Shown: positions 1-8,046, numbered from the stretch's first letter. The stretch: 51,016 bases of DNA from Streptomyces neyagawaensis (GCF_023516595.1 NZ_JAMGBG010000172.1:1-51016); one strand, 5' to 3'. Numbers and translations: made by a program. Notes: generated by a model not told the origin, from the sequence alone.

Positions 1-1
1 C

Positions 2-1135
2 ACGCACTTCGAGACCCTCGCGATCCATGCCGGCAACACCGCGGATCCCCTCACCGGCGCGGTCGTCCCGCCGATCTACCAGGTCTCGACCTACAAGCAG
101 GACGGCGTAGGCGGCCTGCGCGGCGGCTACGAGTACAGCCGCAGCGCCAACCCCACCCGCACCGCGCTGGAGGAGAACCTCGCCGCCCTGGAGGGCGGCA
201 GCCGCGGCCTCGCCTTCGCGTCCGGACTGGCCGCCGAGGACTGCCTGCTGCGTACGCTCCTCAGCCCCGGCGACCACGTGGTCATCCCCAACGACGCGTA
301 CGGCGGCACCTTCCGCCTCTTCGCGAAGGTCGTCTCCCGGTGGGGCGTGGACTGGTCGGTGGCCGACACCAGCGACCCGTCGGCCGTACGGGCCGCCATC
401 ACCCCGAAGACCAAGGCGGTCTGGGTGGAGACCCCCTCCAACCCGCTGCTCGGCATCACCGACATCCCGGCCGTCGCGCAGATCGCCCGTGAGGCCGGCG
501 CGAAGCTCGTCGTCGACAACACCTTCGCGACCCCCTACCTCCAGCAGCCGCTGGCGCTCGGCGCGGACGTCGTCGTGCACTCGCTCACCAAGTACATGGG
601 TGGCCACTCCGATGTCGTCGGCGGCGCCCTGATCGTGAGCGACCAGTCCCTCGGGGACGAACTGGCGTACCACCAGAACGCGATGGGCGCGGTCGCCGGG
701 CCGTTCGACTCCTGGCTCGTGCTGCGCGGCACCAAGACGCTCGCCGTGCGCATGGACCGCCACAGCGAGAACGCCACGAAGATCGCCGACATGCTGACCC
801 GGCACCCGCGCGTGTCCCGCGTCCTCTATCCGGGCCTCCCGGAGCACCCGGGCCACGAGGTCGCCGCCAAGCAGATGAAGGCGTTCGGCGGCATGGTGTC
901 CTTCCAGGTGGAAGGCGGCGAGGAGGCGGCCGTCGCGGTCTGCGACCGCGCCAAGGTGTTCACGCTCGGCGAGTCCCTCGGCGGCGTCGAGTCCCTGATC
1001 GAGCACCCCGGCCGCATGACGCACGCCTCGGTCGCGGGCTCGGCGCTGGAGGTCCCCGCCGACCTCGTCCGCCTCTCCGTGGGCATCGAGAACGTCGACG
1101 ACCTCCTCGAAGACCTCCAGCAGGCGCTCGGCTAG
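2..1135 (+). CDS. Cystathionine gamma-synthase/lyase (partial, 5' end outside window)
   Basis: This is a PLP-dependent trans-sulfuration enzyme of the Cys/Met metabolism family, which makes or cleaves cystathionine in the cytoplasm. The frame is open from base 2, and 377 residues are visible up to a TAG stop. Family landmarks occur in order: the N-terminal HAGN and PIYQVSTY motifs, SGLAAEDC, VVWVETPSNP-like KAVWVETPSNP, VVDNTFATPY, and the PLP-lysine motif SLTKYMGGHSD. The C-terminal ESLIEHPGRMTH segment is also typical. Only a few N-terminal residues appear to be missing, because the conserved start of the family lies at the window edge. Synthase (metB) cannot be separated from gamma-lyase by eye, so no symbol is given. 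The gene on its right is on the opposite strand, so it ends a transcription unit. Confidence 0.93.
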   Translation, partial: THFETLAIHAGNTADPLTGAVVPPIYQVSTYKQDGVGGLRGGYEYSRSANPTRTALEENLAALEGGSRGLAFASGLAAEDCLLRTLLSPGDHVVIPNDAYGGTFRLFAKVVSRWGVDWSVADTSDPSAVRAAITPKTKAVWVETPSNPLLGITDIPAVAQIAREAGAKLVVDNTFATPYLQQPLALGADVVVHSLTKYMGGHSDVVGGALIVSDQSLGDELAYHQNAMGAVAGPFDSWLVLRGTKTLAVRMDRHSENATKIADMLTRHPRVSRVLYPGLPEHPGHEVAAKQMKAFGGMVSFQVEGGEEAAVAVCDRAKVFTLGESLGGVESLIEHPGRMTHASVAGSALEVPADLVRLSVGIENVDDLLEDLQQALG

Positions 1136-1163
1136 TACGCCGCGTAGTACGCGCCGGCCGCGC

Positions 1164-1412
1164 TCACCAGCCGGTCACGGGTGGGGTCGTCGTGGACGGC
1201 GGCTCCACCCAGGGGTGGGTCGTCGACGCCCACACGGCGAACGCGACCACGGCGGCCAGCAGCACCAGCCACATCACGTGCCGGGCCGCCGTCCTGCGCC
1301 GCAGCATGCGGCCGCCCCGCCGCACCGCGTCCGCGCACAGCTCGGGCGGCACCGGCGGCGGCCGACGGTCCAGGATCCGGCGTACGGCGGCCTCCCGCTC
1401 CCTCAGGTTCAT
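1164..1412 (-). CDS. Small single-pass membrane protein, partner of sigma-like gene
   Basis: This encodes an 82-residue protein. The N-terminal half is cytoplasmic and rich in Arg (MNLREREAAVRRILDRR). One clear transmembrane segment follows at about residues 46-62 (VMWLVLLAAVVAFAVWA), then a short Pro/Thr-rich external tail. Its ATG overlaps the stop of the upstream sigma-factor-like gene in an ATGA arrangement, so the two are translationally coupled. That layout resembles sigma factor/anti-sigma pairs, but no zinc-binding HxxxCxxC motif or ASD domain is visible, so an anti-sigma role is only inferred. No homologous family was recognised. Confidence 0.72.
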   Translation of the reverse strand: MNLREREAAVRRILDRRPPPVPPELCADAVRRGGRMLRRRTAARHVMWLVLLAAVVAFAVWASTTHPWVEPPSTTTPPVTGW

Positions 1413-1900
1413 GACGGTGCCACCTCCACCACCGGGGGGACGGACTTCTCGCGTCGCGGATGCAGGACCGTCGCCATCGCCCGCAGGCAGATCGCCCGGA
1501 CACGTTCGGCGGGCATTCCGAGCAGCGCCGCCGTCTGCTCCTCGGCGACCCCCTCGTACAGCCTGAGGACGAGGACCAGCCGCTCCAGCGGACCGAGCGC
1601 CCTCAGCACACCACCGGGCGGGGGACGGAAGAAGCCGTGGTGGTGCCAGGCCCCGCGTTCGAAGCGGAGGGCCAGCTCACGCCGGGTCCGGTCATAGGGG
1701 TCCTCGCCGCGCAGACCGTCCCAGACGGCGTACGTGTGGGCGAGGGCATGCGTGAGCAGCCGCCGCGCGCGCGGGTTGTCGTCCGGCGGCTCCGCCGTGA
1801 GCAGGGTGGCGGTCTGCAGCAGCCGCCCCGCCGCACCCGCGACGAACGCCTCGAACTCCCTGTCCCTGCGGGAGGCTTGGGCCACATTCCGTTCGCGCAC
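1409..1900 (-). CDS. Divergent ECF/SigE-like sigma factor family protein
   Basis: This encodes a 163-residue protein resembling actinobacterial SigE-type ECF sigma factors. The N-terminal part (FEAFVAGAAGRLLQTATLLT, about residues 14-33) looks like sigma region 2.1. The C-terminal LGPLERLVLVLRLYEGV and TAALLGMPAERVRAI segments (about residues 99-135) match region 4 with its helix-turn-helix. The region 2.3/2.4 core is poorly conserved, so promoter recognition may be altered. I chose the GTG start at 1898-1900 because a GGGGGAGG ribosome-binding site lies just upstream; a longer frame reaches 1945 without such a site. The gene overlaps the downstream small membrane-protein gene by 4 bp. It could instead be a sigma-like regulator that no longer binds RNA polymerase. 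Confidence 0.72.
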   Translation of the reverse strand: MRERNVAQASRRDREFEAFVAGAAGRLLQTATLLTAEPPDDNPRARRLLTHALAHTYAVWDGLRGEDPYDRTRRELALRFERGAWHHHGFFRPPPGGVLRALGPLERLVLVLRLYEGVAEEQTAALLGMPAERVRAICLRAMATVLHPRREKSVPPVVEVAPS

Positions 1901-1996
1901 CGCGCCTCCCCCCTGAGGCCGACCTGAGCAGACGGGCCCGGCCACGCACGACGGGGCCCGATCTCATATGAGGCCAGGAGCGGGCGCCCGGTCAAG

Positions 1997-2099
1997 ACTC
2001 GGGCGGCACACAGCAGGACTCGGGCGGCACACAGCAGGACTCGGGCGCACACAGCAGGACTCGGGCGGCACACAGCAGGACTCGGGCGCACACAGCAGG
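1997..2099. repeat. Five-copy 20/21-bp tandem repeat
   Basis: Five head-to-tail copies begin at 1997, 2018, 2039, 2059 and 2080. Copies 1, 2 and 4 are 21 bp and copies 3 and 5 are 20 bp, differing by loss of one G in the GGCGGCAC/GGCGCAC position. The sequence is otherwise identical, starting ACTCGGGCG and ending CACAGCAGG; a degenerate sixth copy begins at 2100. It lies between the 3' end of the MarR gene and the start of the sigma-like gene, both on the minus strand, and does not sit in a credible reading frame. Perfect identity suggests recent slippage expansion. Confidence 0.9.
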
Positions 2100-2166
2100 A
2101 CTGGGGCGGCCACCGGACGGGCGCACGCGCACGCGCACGTACCCGCGAACCGGTGCGGCCCGGTGC

Positions 2167-2679
2167 TCAGGACGGCGACGGTGCCTCGGGGGCGGCGGCC
2201 ATGCGGGCCGAGAGCGCGGTGTTGAACCGGGTGAGCAGGGAGCAGAACGCCTCGCGCTCCTCGGGCGCCCAGTCCTGGGTCAGCTCGGCCATCAACTGAC
2301 GCCGGGAGGAACGTACCTCCTCGAGTCGGGAGAGTCCGCGCGGGGAGAGCTGGAGGACCACCGCGCGGCCGTCCTCCGGGTGCGAGGTGCGCTTGACGAG
2401 ACCGGTGTCCACGAGCGGCGCCACCTGCCGCGTGACCGTCGACGAGTCGATCCCCATGCTCGCCGCGAGCGCCTTGACACCCATCGGCCCCTCCTTGTCG
2501 AGGCGGTTGAGCAGCAGGTACGCGGCGCGGTCCATGGAGTTGCGCACCTGCCCTACACCGCCGAGCCGGGTCTGTTCGGCACGGCGCGCGAAGACCGCGA
2601 CCTCGTGCTGCAACGTGTCGAGAAGACCGGTGTCACCGACGGTCGTCATGTCCATCGACATTTCAGGTGTTGTGGGCAT
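2167..2679 (-). CDS. MarR family transcriptional regulator
   Basis: This encodes a winged-helix DNA-binding repressor/activator of about 170 residues. The central segment LLLNRLDKEGPMGVKALAAS followed by MGIDSSTVTRQVAPLVDTGL is the MarR helix-turn-helix, and KRTSHPEDGRAVVLQLSP is the beta-wing with its conserved DxR. Terminal helices would form the dimer interface. The gene is divergent from ilvA, with about 150 bp between them, so it may control itself or ilvA, but no convincing operator was seen. The start is uncertain: ATG 2679 is chosen, TTG 2685 is in frame, and later ATG codons (MSMDM, MTTVGD) could also serve, as none has a strong ribosome-binding site. Confidence 0.88.
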   Translation of the reverse strand: MPTTPEMSMDMTTVGDTGLLDTLQHEVAVFARRAEQTRLGGVGQVRNSMDRAAYLLLNRLDKEGPMGVKALAASMGIDSSTVTRQVAPLVDTGLVKRTSHPEDGRAVVLQLSPRGLSRLEEVRSSRRQLMAELTQDWAPEEREAFCSLLTRFNTALSARMAAAPEAPSPS

Positions 2680-2825
2680 GGCCAAAGGCTCAATTCATGC
2701 GTGGGGCGCTGGTGGTGGGGGACAGAGTACGCGGACCGGGCGCGGGCTGTACGGGCGCCGCTGAAACCCGTCCCGCGCCTTGGTCACACCCGCGTCCCGA
2801 CCCTGTGAACTGCGAGACTGGTGTC

Positions 2826-4055
2826 ATGAGCTACAGCACGGCTGACTCCTTGCCGGGGGTGACGCTCGACGACGTGCGAGGCGCCCAGAAGATGCTGACG
2901 GGCATTTCACGTGTCACCGCGATGGAGGGCAGCAGGCATCTCTCCCAGCTCGTCGGCGCTCCGGTGCACTTCAAGTGCGAGAACCTCCAGCGGACGGGTT
3001 CGTTCAAGCTGCGCGGCGCGTACGTGCGCATCGCGGGCCTGCTGCCCGAGCAGCGCGCCGCCGGGGTGGTCGCCGCGAGCGCCGGCAACCACGCCCAGGG
3101 CGTCGCCCTCGCCTCCTCCCTGCTCGGTGTGCGCTCCACGGTCTTCATGCCGAAGGGCGCGCCCCTGCCGAAGATCAGCGCGACCGAGGAGTACGGCGCG
3201 GAGGTGCGCCTGCACGGCACGGTGGTCGACGAGACGCTGACCGCCGCGCAGGAGTACGCGGCCGGGACGGGCGCGGTGTTCATCCACCCCTTCGACCACC
3301 CCGACATCATCGCGGGCCAGGGCACGGTGGGCCTGGAGATCCTGGACCAGTGCCCCGAGGTGCGCACGATCGTCGTCGGCATCGGCGGCGGGGGTCTCGC
3401 CGCGGGCATCGCCGTCGCGGTGAAGTCGGTACGGCCCGATGTGCGGATCATCGGTGTGCAGGCGGAGGGCGCCGCGGCGTACCCGCCCTCGCTCGCGGCG
3501 GGCAGGCCCATGGCCGTCACGAACCCGGCGACGATGGCCGACGGCATCAGGGTCGGCCGGCCCGGCGACGTGCCGTTCGAGATCGTCGCCGACCTGGTCG
3601 ACGAGGTCCGCACCGTCTCCGAGTACAACCTGTCCAGCGCCCTGCTGCTCTGCCTGGAGCGGGCCAAGCTGGTCGTGGAACCGGCCGGCGCCAGCCCCGT
3701 CGCGGCCCTGCTGCGCGAACCGGGGTCCTTCGAGGGGCCGGTCGTCGCGGTGCTCTCCGGCGGCAACGTCGACCCGCTGCTGATGCAGCGCATCCTGCGC
3801 CACGGCATGGCCGCCGGCGGCCGTTACCTCCAGGTCCGCCTCCGGCTGACCGACCGCCCCGGTGCCCTCGCCACCCTCCTCGGGGTGCTGTCGGCGGCGG
3901 ACGCCAACGTCCTCGACGTCAGCCACGTCCGGACCGACCCCCGGCTCGGCCTCACGGAGGTGGAGGTCGAACTGCACCTGGAGACGAGGGGCCCCGCCCA
4001 CTGCGTCGAGGTAGGAAACGCCCTGCGCGAGGCGGGCTACACGGTCATCGACTGA
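2826..4055 (+). CDS. ilvA: Threonine ammonia-lyase (threonine dehydratase)
   Basis: This encodes a 409-residue PLP enzyme that deaminates L-threonine to 2-oxobutanoate, the first committed step of isoleucine biosynthesis. The motif SFKLRGAY carries the Schiff-base lysine at about residue 61. SAGNHAQG binds the substrate carboxylate, and the glycine loop GIGGGGLAAG binds the PLP phosphate. A C-terminal ACT-like domain starts at about residue 335 (LQVRLRLTDRPGALATLLG). That domain and the overall length suit the shorter, actinobacterial type of enzyme rather than the 510-residue E. coli biosynthetic form; the catabolic type cannot be ruled out. The ATG at 2826 is preferred over an in-frame upstream extension because that extension runs through the divergent MarR promoter region. 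Confidence 0.94.
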   Translation: MSYSTADSLPGVTLDDVRGAQKMLTGISRVTAMEGSRHLSQLVGAPVHFKCENLQRTGSFKLRGAYVRIAGLLPEQRAAGVVAASAGNHAQGVALASSLLGVRSTVFMPKGAPLPKISATEEYGAEVRLHGTVVDETLTAAQEYAAGTGAVFIHPFDHPDIIAGQGTVGLEILDQCPEVRTIVVGIGGGGLAAGIAVAVKSVRPDVRIIGVQAEGAAAYPPSLAAGRPMAVTNPATMADGIRVGRPGDVPFEIVADLVDEVRTVSEYNLSSALLLCLERAKLVVEPAGASPVAALLREPGSFEGPVVAVLSGGNVDPLLMQRILRHGMAAGGRYLQVRLRLTDRPGALATLLGVLSAADANVLDVSHVRTDPRLGLTEVEVELHLETRGPAHCVEVGNALREAGYTVID

Positions 4056-4114
4056 CGTCCGCTCGGCGAAACCCGAGGTCACGCGCCTCTGTGTCACTCG
4101 TTCGGGGAAGTCCA

Positions 4115-4143
4115 TTGAGAGACGCGATACATCGCGTTATGGT
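4115..4143 (+). promoter_or_regulatory. Promoter with palindromic operator for DrrAB-like exporter
   Basis: A housekeeping-type promoter is readable: TTGAGA at 4115-4120, a 17-bp spacer, and TATGGT at 4138-4143. The spacer is almost exactly filled by the perfect inverted repeat ACGCGATACATCGCGT (4122-4137). A repressor bound there would block RNA polymerase. The regulator is unknown; no regulatory gene is adjacent to the exporter, and the nearest candidate is the MarR gene 1.4 kb away. Confidence 0.6.
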
Positions 4144-4248
4144 GTGTGTCACGCCGCTGGTGCGGCGAAAGTCGTGTCCGCCCCGGCGCGGAACGAAACG
4201 CACAAACCTAGGCTTTGCGAAGGAACCCCGACGACGTGGAGAAATCAC

Positions 4249-5265
4249 ATGCCAGGCGCCATCCATGCCGAAGGTCTGGTCAAGACCTTCGGTGACGTGA
4301 GGGCTCTGGACGGTGTCGACCTCGATGTACCCGAGGGCACCGTCCTGGGCCTGCTCGGGCCGAACGGCGCGGGCAAGACCACCACCGTCCGCTGCCTCAC
4401 CACCCTGCTGCGCCCCGACCGGGGCACCGCGACGGTCGCGGGCATAGACGTCCTCAAGAACCCCGACGCCGTACGCCGCTCCGTCGGCCTCTCCGGCCAG
4501 TTCGCCGCGGTCGACGAATATCTGACGGGCCGTGAGAACCTGCAGATGGTCGGCCAGCTCTACCAGATGCGGGCCAAGGCCGCGAAGGCCCGCGCGAGCG
4601 AACTGCTGGAGCAGTTCCACCTCGCCGACGCCGCCGACCGCACCGCCAAGACCTACTCAGGCGGTATGCGCCGCCGTCTCGACCTGGCGGCCGCGCTCGT
4701 CGTCTCACCGCCGGTGATGTTCATGGACGAGCCGACCACCGGCCTCGACCCACGCAACCGGCAGCAACTGTGGGACGTCATCAAGCAGTTGGTCTCCGGC
4801 GGTACGACCCTGCTGCTCACCACCCAGTACCTGGAGGAGGCCGACCACCTCGCGCACGACATCGCCGTCGTCGACCACGGCCGGGTCATCGCCCGCGGCA
4901 CCTCCGACCAGCTCAAGGCCCGCACCGGCGGCGAGCGCGTCGAGGTCGTCGTGCACGAACGCGAGCACATCCCGACCGCCGTCGAGGTGCTGAACGGCTT
5001 CGGCAAGGGCGAGACGACGGTCGAGCAGCACACCCGCCAGCTCACGGTGCCCGTCACCGGCGGCGCAAAGCTGCTCGCCGAGGTCATCCGTGAGCTGGAC
5101 GCCCGCGGTATCGAGATCGACGACATCGGACTGCGCCGCCCCACCCTGGACGACGTGTTCCTCTCCCTGACCGGCCACACCGCCGAGGTGAAGGACGAGG
5201 CCGAGACGAACGGCGAGGCGGCCGACGCCAAGGGGCGCGGGCGCAGAAAGGAGACCGCGACGTGA
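4249..5265 (+). CDS. DrrA-like ABC transporter ATP-binding protein
   Basis: This encodes a 338-residue nucleotide-binding subunit of a daunorubicin-resistance-type (DrrA) exporter. The Walker A motif is GPNGAGKTTT with the lysine at about residue 43. The ABC signature is YSGGMRRRLDLA, followed by Walker B FMDEPTTGLD and the switch region TTQYLEEADHLA. The DrrA-type C-terminal extension ending near RRPTLDDVFLSLTG is present, then a charged 25-residue tail. The ATG at 4249 follows GTGGAG at a suitable distance. The stop overlaps the permease start (GTGA, 5262-5265), so the two are co-translated. The substrate is unknown; this family exports antibiotics or lipids. Confidence 0.93.
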   Translation: MPGAIHAEGLVKTFGDVRALDGVDLDVPEGTVLGLLGPNGAGKTTTVRCLTTLLRPDRGTATVAGIDVLKNPDAVRRSVGLSGQFAAVDEYLTGRENLQMVGQLYQMRAKAAKARASELLEQFHLADAADRTAKTYSGGMRRRLDLAAALVVSPPVMFMDEPTTGLDPRNRQQLWDVIKQLVSGGTTLLLTTQYLEEADHLAHDIAVVDHGRVIARGTSDQLKARTGGERVEVVVHEREHIPTAVEVLNGFGKGETTVEQHTRQLTVPVTGGAKLLAEVIRELDARGIEIDDIGLRRPTLDDVFLSLTGHTAEVKDEAETNGEAADAKGRGRRKETAT

Positions 5266-6068
5266 GCACCATGAACGACTCCCTGGTCATCGCCCGCAGA
5301 AATCTGATCCGGATGAGCCGGATTCCCGAGATGGTCATCTTCGGGCTGATCCAGCCGATCATGTTCGTGGTGCTCTTCACGTATGTCTTCGGCGGCTCGA
5401 TGAACATCGGAGGCTCCACCGACCCGGACGTCTACAAGAACTTCCTTATGGCCGGCATCTTCGCGCAGACGGTCACCTTCGCCACCGCGGGCGCGGGCGC
5501 CGGCATCGCCGACGACATGCACAAAGGCCTGATCGACCGTTTCCGTTCCCTGCCCATGGCACGCGGCGCGGTGCTCACCGGCCGCACCCTGGCCGACCTC
5601 GTGCAGACGGCGCTGACCCTGCTCGTTCTGGCGGCCGTCGCGCTCTTGGTGGGCTGGCGCCCCGGCTTCGCGGAGCCCACCAACTTCGGCAAGGTCATGG
5701 CGGGCTTCGGCCTGCTGCTGCTCCTCGGCTACGCGTTCACCTGGATCGGCGCCCTGATCGGCCTGACCGTCCGCACCCCCGAGGCGGCCACATCCGGGGG
5801 CCTGATCTGGCTCTTCCCGGTGACCTTCATATCCAACGCGTTCGTGGACTCCTCGCAGATGGTGTCCTGGTTGCAGCCGATCGCCGAGTGGAACCCGTTC
5901 AGCGCGACCGTCCAGGCCTGCCGCACGCTGTTCGGCGACCCGGGCGTCTCCCCGTCCGACGCATGGCCGATGGCCCACCCCGTCTGGGCCTCGATCATCT
6001 ACTCGATCGTGATCATCGCGGTCTTCCGCACACTCGCCGTCCGCAAGTACCGCCGAGCCGCCGGCTGA
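5262..6068 (+). CDS. DrrB-like ABC-2 type transporter permease
   Basis: This encodes a 268-residue integral membrane protein with about six hydrophobic segments, including residues near 25-45 (IFGLIQPIMFVVLFTYVFGG), 60-80, 107-128, 143-170, 178-195 and 245-260. It matches the ABC-2 permease family. The typical cytoplasmic loop DDMHKGLIDRFRSLPMARGA after the second helix and the TPEAATSGGL segment are clear DrrB features. It starts with GTG inside the stop of the ATPase gene and forms the exporter with it. The gene ends just before a minus-strand unit beginning with arr. Confidence 0.93.
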   Translation: MSTMNDSLVIARRNLIRMSRIPEMVIFGLIQPIMFVVLFTYVFGGSMNIGGSTDPDVYKNFLMAGIFAQTVTFATAGAGAGIADDMHKGLIDRFRSLPMARGAVLTGRTLADLVQTALTLLVLAAVALLVGWRPGFAEPTNFGKVMAGFGLLLLLGYAFTWIGALIGLTVRTPEAATSGGLIWLFPVTFISNAFVDSSQMVSWLQPIAEWNPFSATVQACRTLFGDPGVSPSDAWPMAHPVWASIIYSIVIIAVFRTLAVRKYRRAAG

Positions 6069-6115
6069 TCATCGCGGGCCCGGGCGGGGTGGGCCGGGCG
6101 TAGTGGGCCGGGAGG

Positions 6116-6526
6116 CTAGTTGATGATCTCGGCGCGGTCGTCCAGGCGGATCGCTGCGAGCCGGTCCCGCCACGTCTGGAGGGCCTCGGGGGTCAGTCGC
6201 GTCCAGTCGGTGACCTCGCCGACGATCCGCAGCGGCTCCCTGCTGCGATAGGAGCGGGTGGGATTGCCGGGGAACTTCTTGTCGGTGACGTTCGGATCGT
6301 TCTCGAAGTCCCCGGTGGGCTCGACGACATACACCCGCGGGGCTCCCTCGCCGGCGGCGAGTTCGGCGGCGAGCCCCGCCCCGTCGCGCAGGGCGGTGAA
6401 GTAGATGTGGTTCATCACGATCTCGGGCCGGTAATTGGAACGGAAACCGGCGGTGAGGTGATCTCCGACGTTCAGCTCGGCCTTCGTGCCGTGGTAGAAG
6501 GGCCCCTCGTCCAACGCCTCAGTCAT
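6116..6526 (-). CDS. arr: NAD(+)-rifampin ADP-ribosyltransferase (Arr)
   Basis: This encodes a 136-residue cytoplasmic enzyme that ADP-ribosylates rifamycins at the ansa-chain hydroxyl and so inactivates them. The family signature is unmistakable: FYHGTKAELNVGDHLTAGF near the N terminus, NHIYFTALRDGAGLAAELA, RVYVVEPTG, and NPTRSYRSREPLRIVGEV. The length matches chromosomal Arr proteins of mycobacteria and streptomycetes (about 140 residues). It stands alone between the DrrAB exporter and greA, transcribed with the latter's strand but separated from it by a strong hairpin, so it probably has its own promoter. This would predict low-level intrinsic rifampicin resistance; the sequence gives no sign of recent transfer. 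Confidence 0.94.
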   Translation of the reverse strand: MTEALDEGPFYHGTKAELNVGDHLTAGFRSNYRPEIVMNHIYFTALRDGAGLAAELAAGEGAPRVYVVEPTGDFENDPNVTDKKFPGNPTRSYRSREPLRIVGEVTDWTRLTPEALQTWRDRLAAIRLDDRAEIIN

Positions 6527-6593
6527 CGGCCCAGGTTAACAACCGAGGAAGAGGCACCGGCGGCCCGAAGCAGCCCCCGGCGGGCATGACGAG

Positions 6594-6622
6594 GCCCCCG
6601 GCGCCGGAGGGGCGCCGGGGGC
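6594..6622 (-). terminator. Strong hairpin terminator after greA
   Basis: A perfect 12-bp stem (GCCCCCGGCGCC at 6594-6605 with its complement at 6611-6622) encloses a 5-nt loop. It lies about 75 bp past the greA stop. It has no T-tract, as is common for Streptomyces terminators. It would separate greA transcription from arr. Confidence 0.75.
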
Positions 6623-6697
6623 TCGGGGGTAAGTCGTGGGCCGGAGGCCGGGGGCCGGAGGCGGTGGCGCGGTCGCGCGGGCCGGCTCCGGTGCCGC

Positions 6698-7198
6698 TCA
6701 GCTCTGGTAGGGCACGGCCTTGAGGATCCGCACGGAGGCGAGCTTGCCGTTCGGCAGCTCGTACTGCGCGTCCTCGCCGACCTTCTTGCCGAGCACGCCC
6801 GAGCCGAGCGGGGACTGCGGCGAATAGGTCTCGATGTCCGAGCTGGCGTACTCGCGGGAGGCGAGCAGGAACGCCAGGGTGTCGTCCTCGTCTCCGTCGA
6901 AGGCGATCGTCACGACCATGCCGGGCGCCACCGCGCCGTCCGCCGACGCGGGTGCCTCGCCGACCTTGGCATTCTCCAGGAGCTGGGTCAGCTGGCGCAC
7001 ACGGAGCTCCTGCTTGCCCTGCTCTTCCTTGGCCGCGTGGTACCCGCCGTTCTCGCGCAGGTCGCCCTCCTCGCGCGCGGCCGCGATCTTGGCGGCGATC
7101 TCCGTGCGCGCAGGACCAGACAGGTACTCCAGCTCGGCCTTGAGCTGGTTGTACGCCTCCTGGGTCAGCCAGGTGACGTTCTCGCTGGTCTGGGTCAC
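6698..7198 (-). CDS. greA: Transcription elongation factor GreA
   Basis: This encodes a 166-residue factor that stimulates the intrinsic cleavage activity of backtracked RNA polymerase. The N-terminal antiparallel coiled coil holds the hallmark REEGDLRENGGYHAAKEEQ with the acidic tip, and SPQSPLGSGVLGKKVG belongs to the C-terminal FKBP-like domain. The GTG at 7196-7198 is chosen as start because GAGGAG lies about 7 bp upstream and the family begins at TQTSENVTWLTQEAY; the frame is open further, to 7228. The actinobacterial insert between the coiled coil and the C domain (DGDEDDTLAFLLA) is present. Confidence 0.95.
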   Translation of the reverse strand: MTQTSENVTWLTQEAYNQLKAELEYLSGPARTEIAAKIAAAREEGDLRENGGYHAAKEEQGKQELRVRQLTQLLENAKVGEAPASADGAVAPGMVVTIAFDGDEDDTLAFLLASREYASSDIETYSPQSPLGSGVLGKKVGEDAQYELPNGKLASVRILKAVPYQS

Positions 7199-7420
7199 AG
7201 GTGCTCCTCGTAGGTACTGGGAATACAAAGCATCGCCCTACCCAGAAGAATGTTCCTTCATGAGTGGGCGAAACCACGAGCCTAACAATTCAGCGGCCCA
7301 AGGGGGAGGACATAAACCACAAGCATTACATCGCCGCAGGTCAGCGTGTTGTTTCGGGCGTCACACGCTGGAGGTTCGTCCCGCGCTGGAGGTTCGGTAC
7401 ACGCGGAAGGTTCGAGCGGA

Positions 7421-7819
7421 TCAGCCGACGTGGCAGCCGAGGAGTTCCGCCGTGGTGCCGCGCGAGGTGGTCTGGAGGGTGACGACCTCGTCGATGTCGG
7501 TGGCGGCGGCGTCGAAGCGGAAGTCGGCGCGGCCGACCTCGGTGCCGTTCTCCGCCTGGGAGCGGACCGTGCAGTAGCCCTCGACACCGGCGTCCTTGTC
7601 GCCCGTGAGGTGTACCTTCACCGACTTCGCGGACGTCTCGAACGTGAGGATCTCGACGCTGATCCTGTTCCCGGCGACATAGTGGTACGCGAACCAGCCG
7701 ATGAGGACGAGCAGGGCGGCGCCCAGGACGGCGCCGATGACCTTGAGCTTGCGGTCGGCGCGCTCGTCCGCGGAGCGGCCGTAGCGGCCCTCGGGCAGCT
7801 GAGTGCTCGCCGTACTCAT
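7421..7819 (-). CDS. DUF4307 domain membrane protein
   Basis: This encodes a 132-residue protein with a short cytoplasmic N terminus (EGRYGRSADERADRKLK), one transmembrane helix at about residues 28-50 (VIGAVLGAALLVLIGWFAYHYV), and an extracytoplasmic domain. The domain contains two conserved cysteines (EGYCTVRSQ and LLGCHVG) that could form a disulfide. This matches the actinobacterial DUF4307 family usually found beside mca; its function is unknown. The ATG at 7817-7819 has GAGAGGA upstream. It is divergent from mca, with about 230 bp of shared upstream DNA. Confidence 0.85.
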   Translation of the reverse strand: MSTASTQLPEGRYGRSADERADRKLKVIGAVLGAALLVLIGWFAYHYVAGNRISVEILTFETSAKSVKVHLTGDKDAGVEGYCTVRSQAENGTEVGRADFRFDAAATDIDEVVTLQTTSRGTTAELLGCHVG

Positions 7820-7869
7820 GATCGTCCTCTCGGAGTGGGCCGGAACACGGTCCCCCACGGGGGGTCCAA

Positions 7870-7891
7870 GGTCCGGACCGGGAATATCCCG
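7870..7891. promoter_or_regulatory. Paired palindromes in DUF4307-mca divergent region
   Basis: Two perfect palindromes lie side by side: GGTCCGGACC at 7870-7879 and CGGGAATATCCCG at 7879-7891. They sit between the two divergent start codons, about 50 bp upstream of the DUF4307 start. They could be operators, but no regulator is identified. Confidence 0.35.
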
Positions 7892-8046
7892 TCCCCCGAT
7901 TCGGTCACTATAGAAGCCTCCCGCCCAGCGCCTGACGGCCGCCCCGACGGGGGTGTCCGCGCGGGACGGCAGTATTGACTCACCGGATCGCGCCGGGCCG
8001 AGTCACCGAAGTACAGGCCGGGCGCCGACTTACGAGGGAATGAGTC

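Noticed and set aside
1997..2099. CRISPR array
   Set aside because: The repeats are directly abutting without unique spacers, and no cas genes are present.
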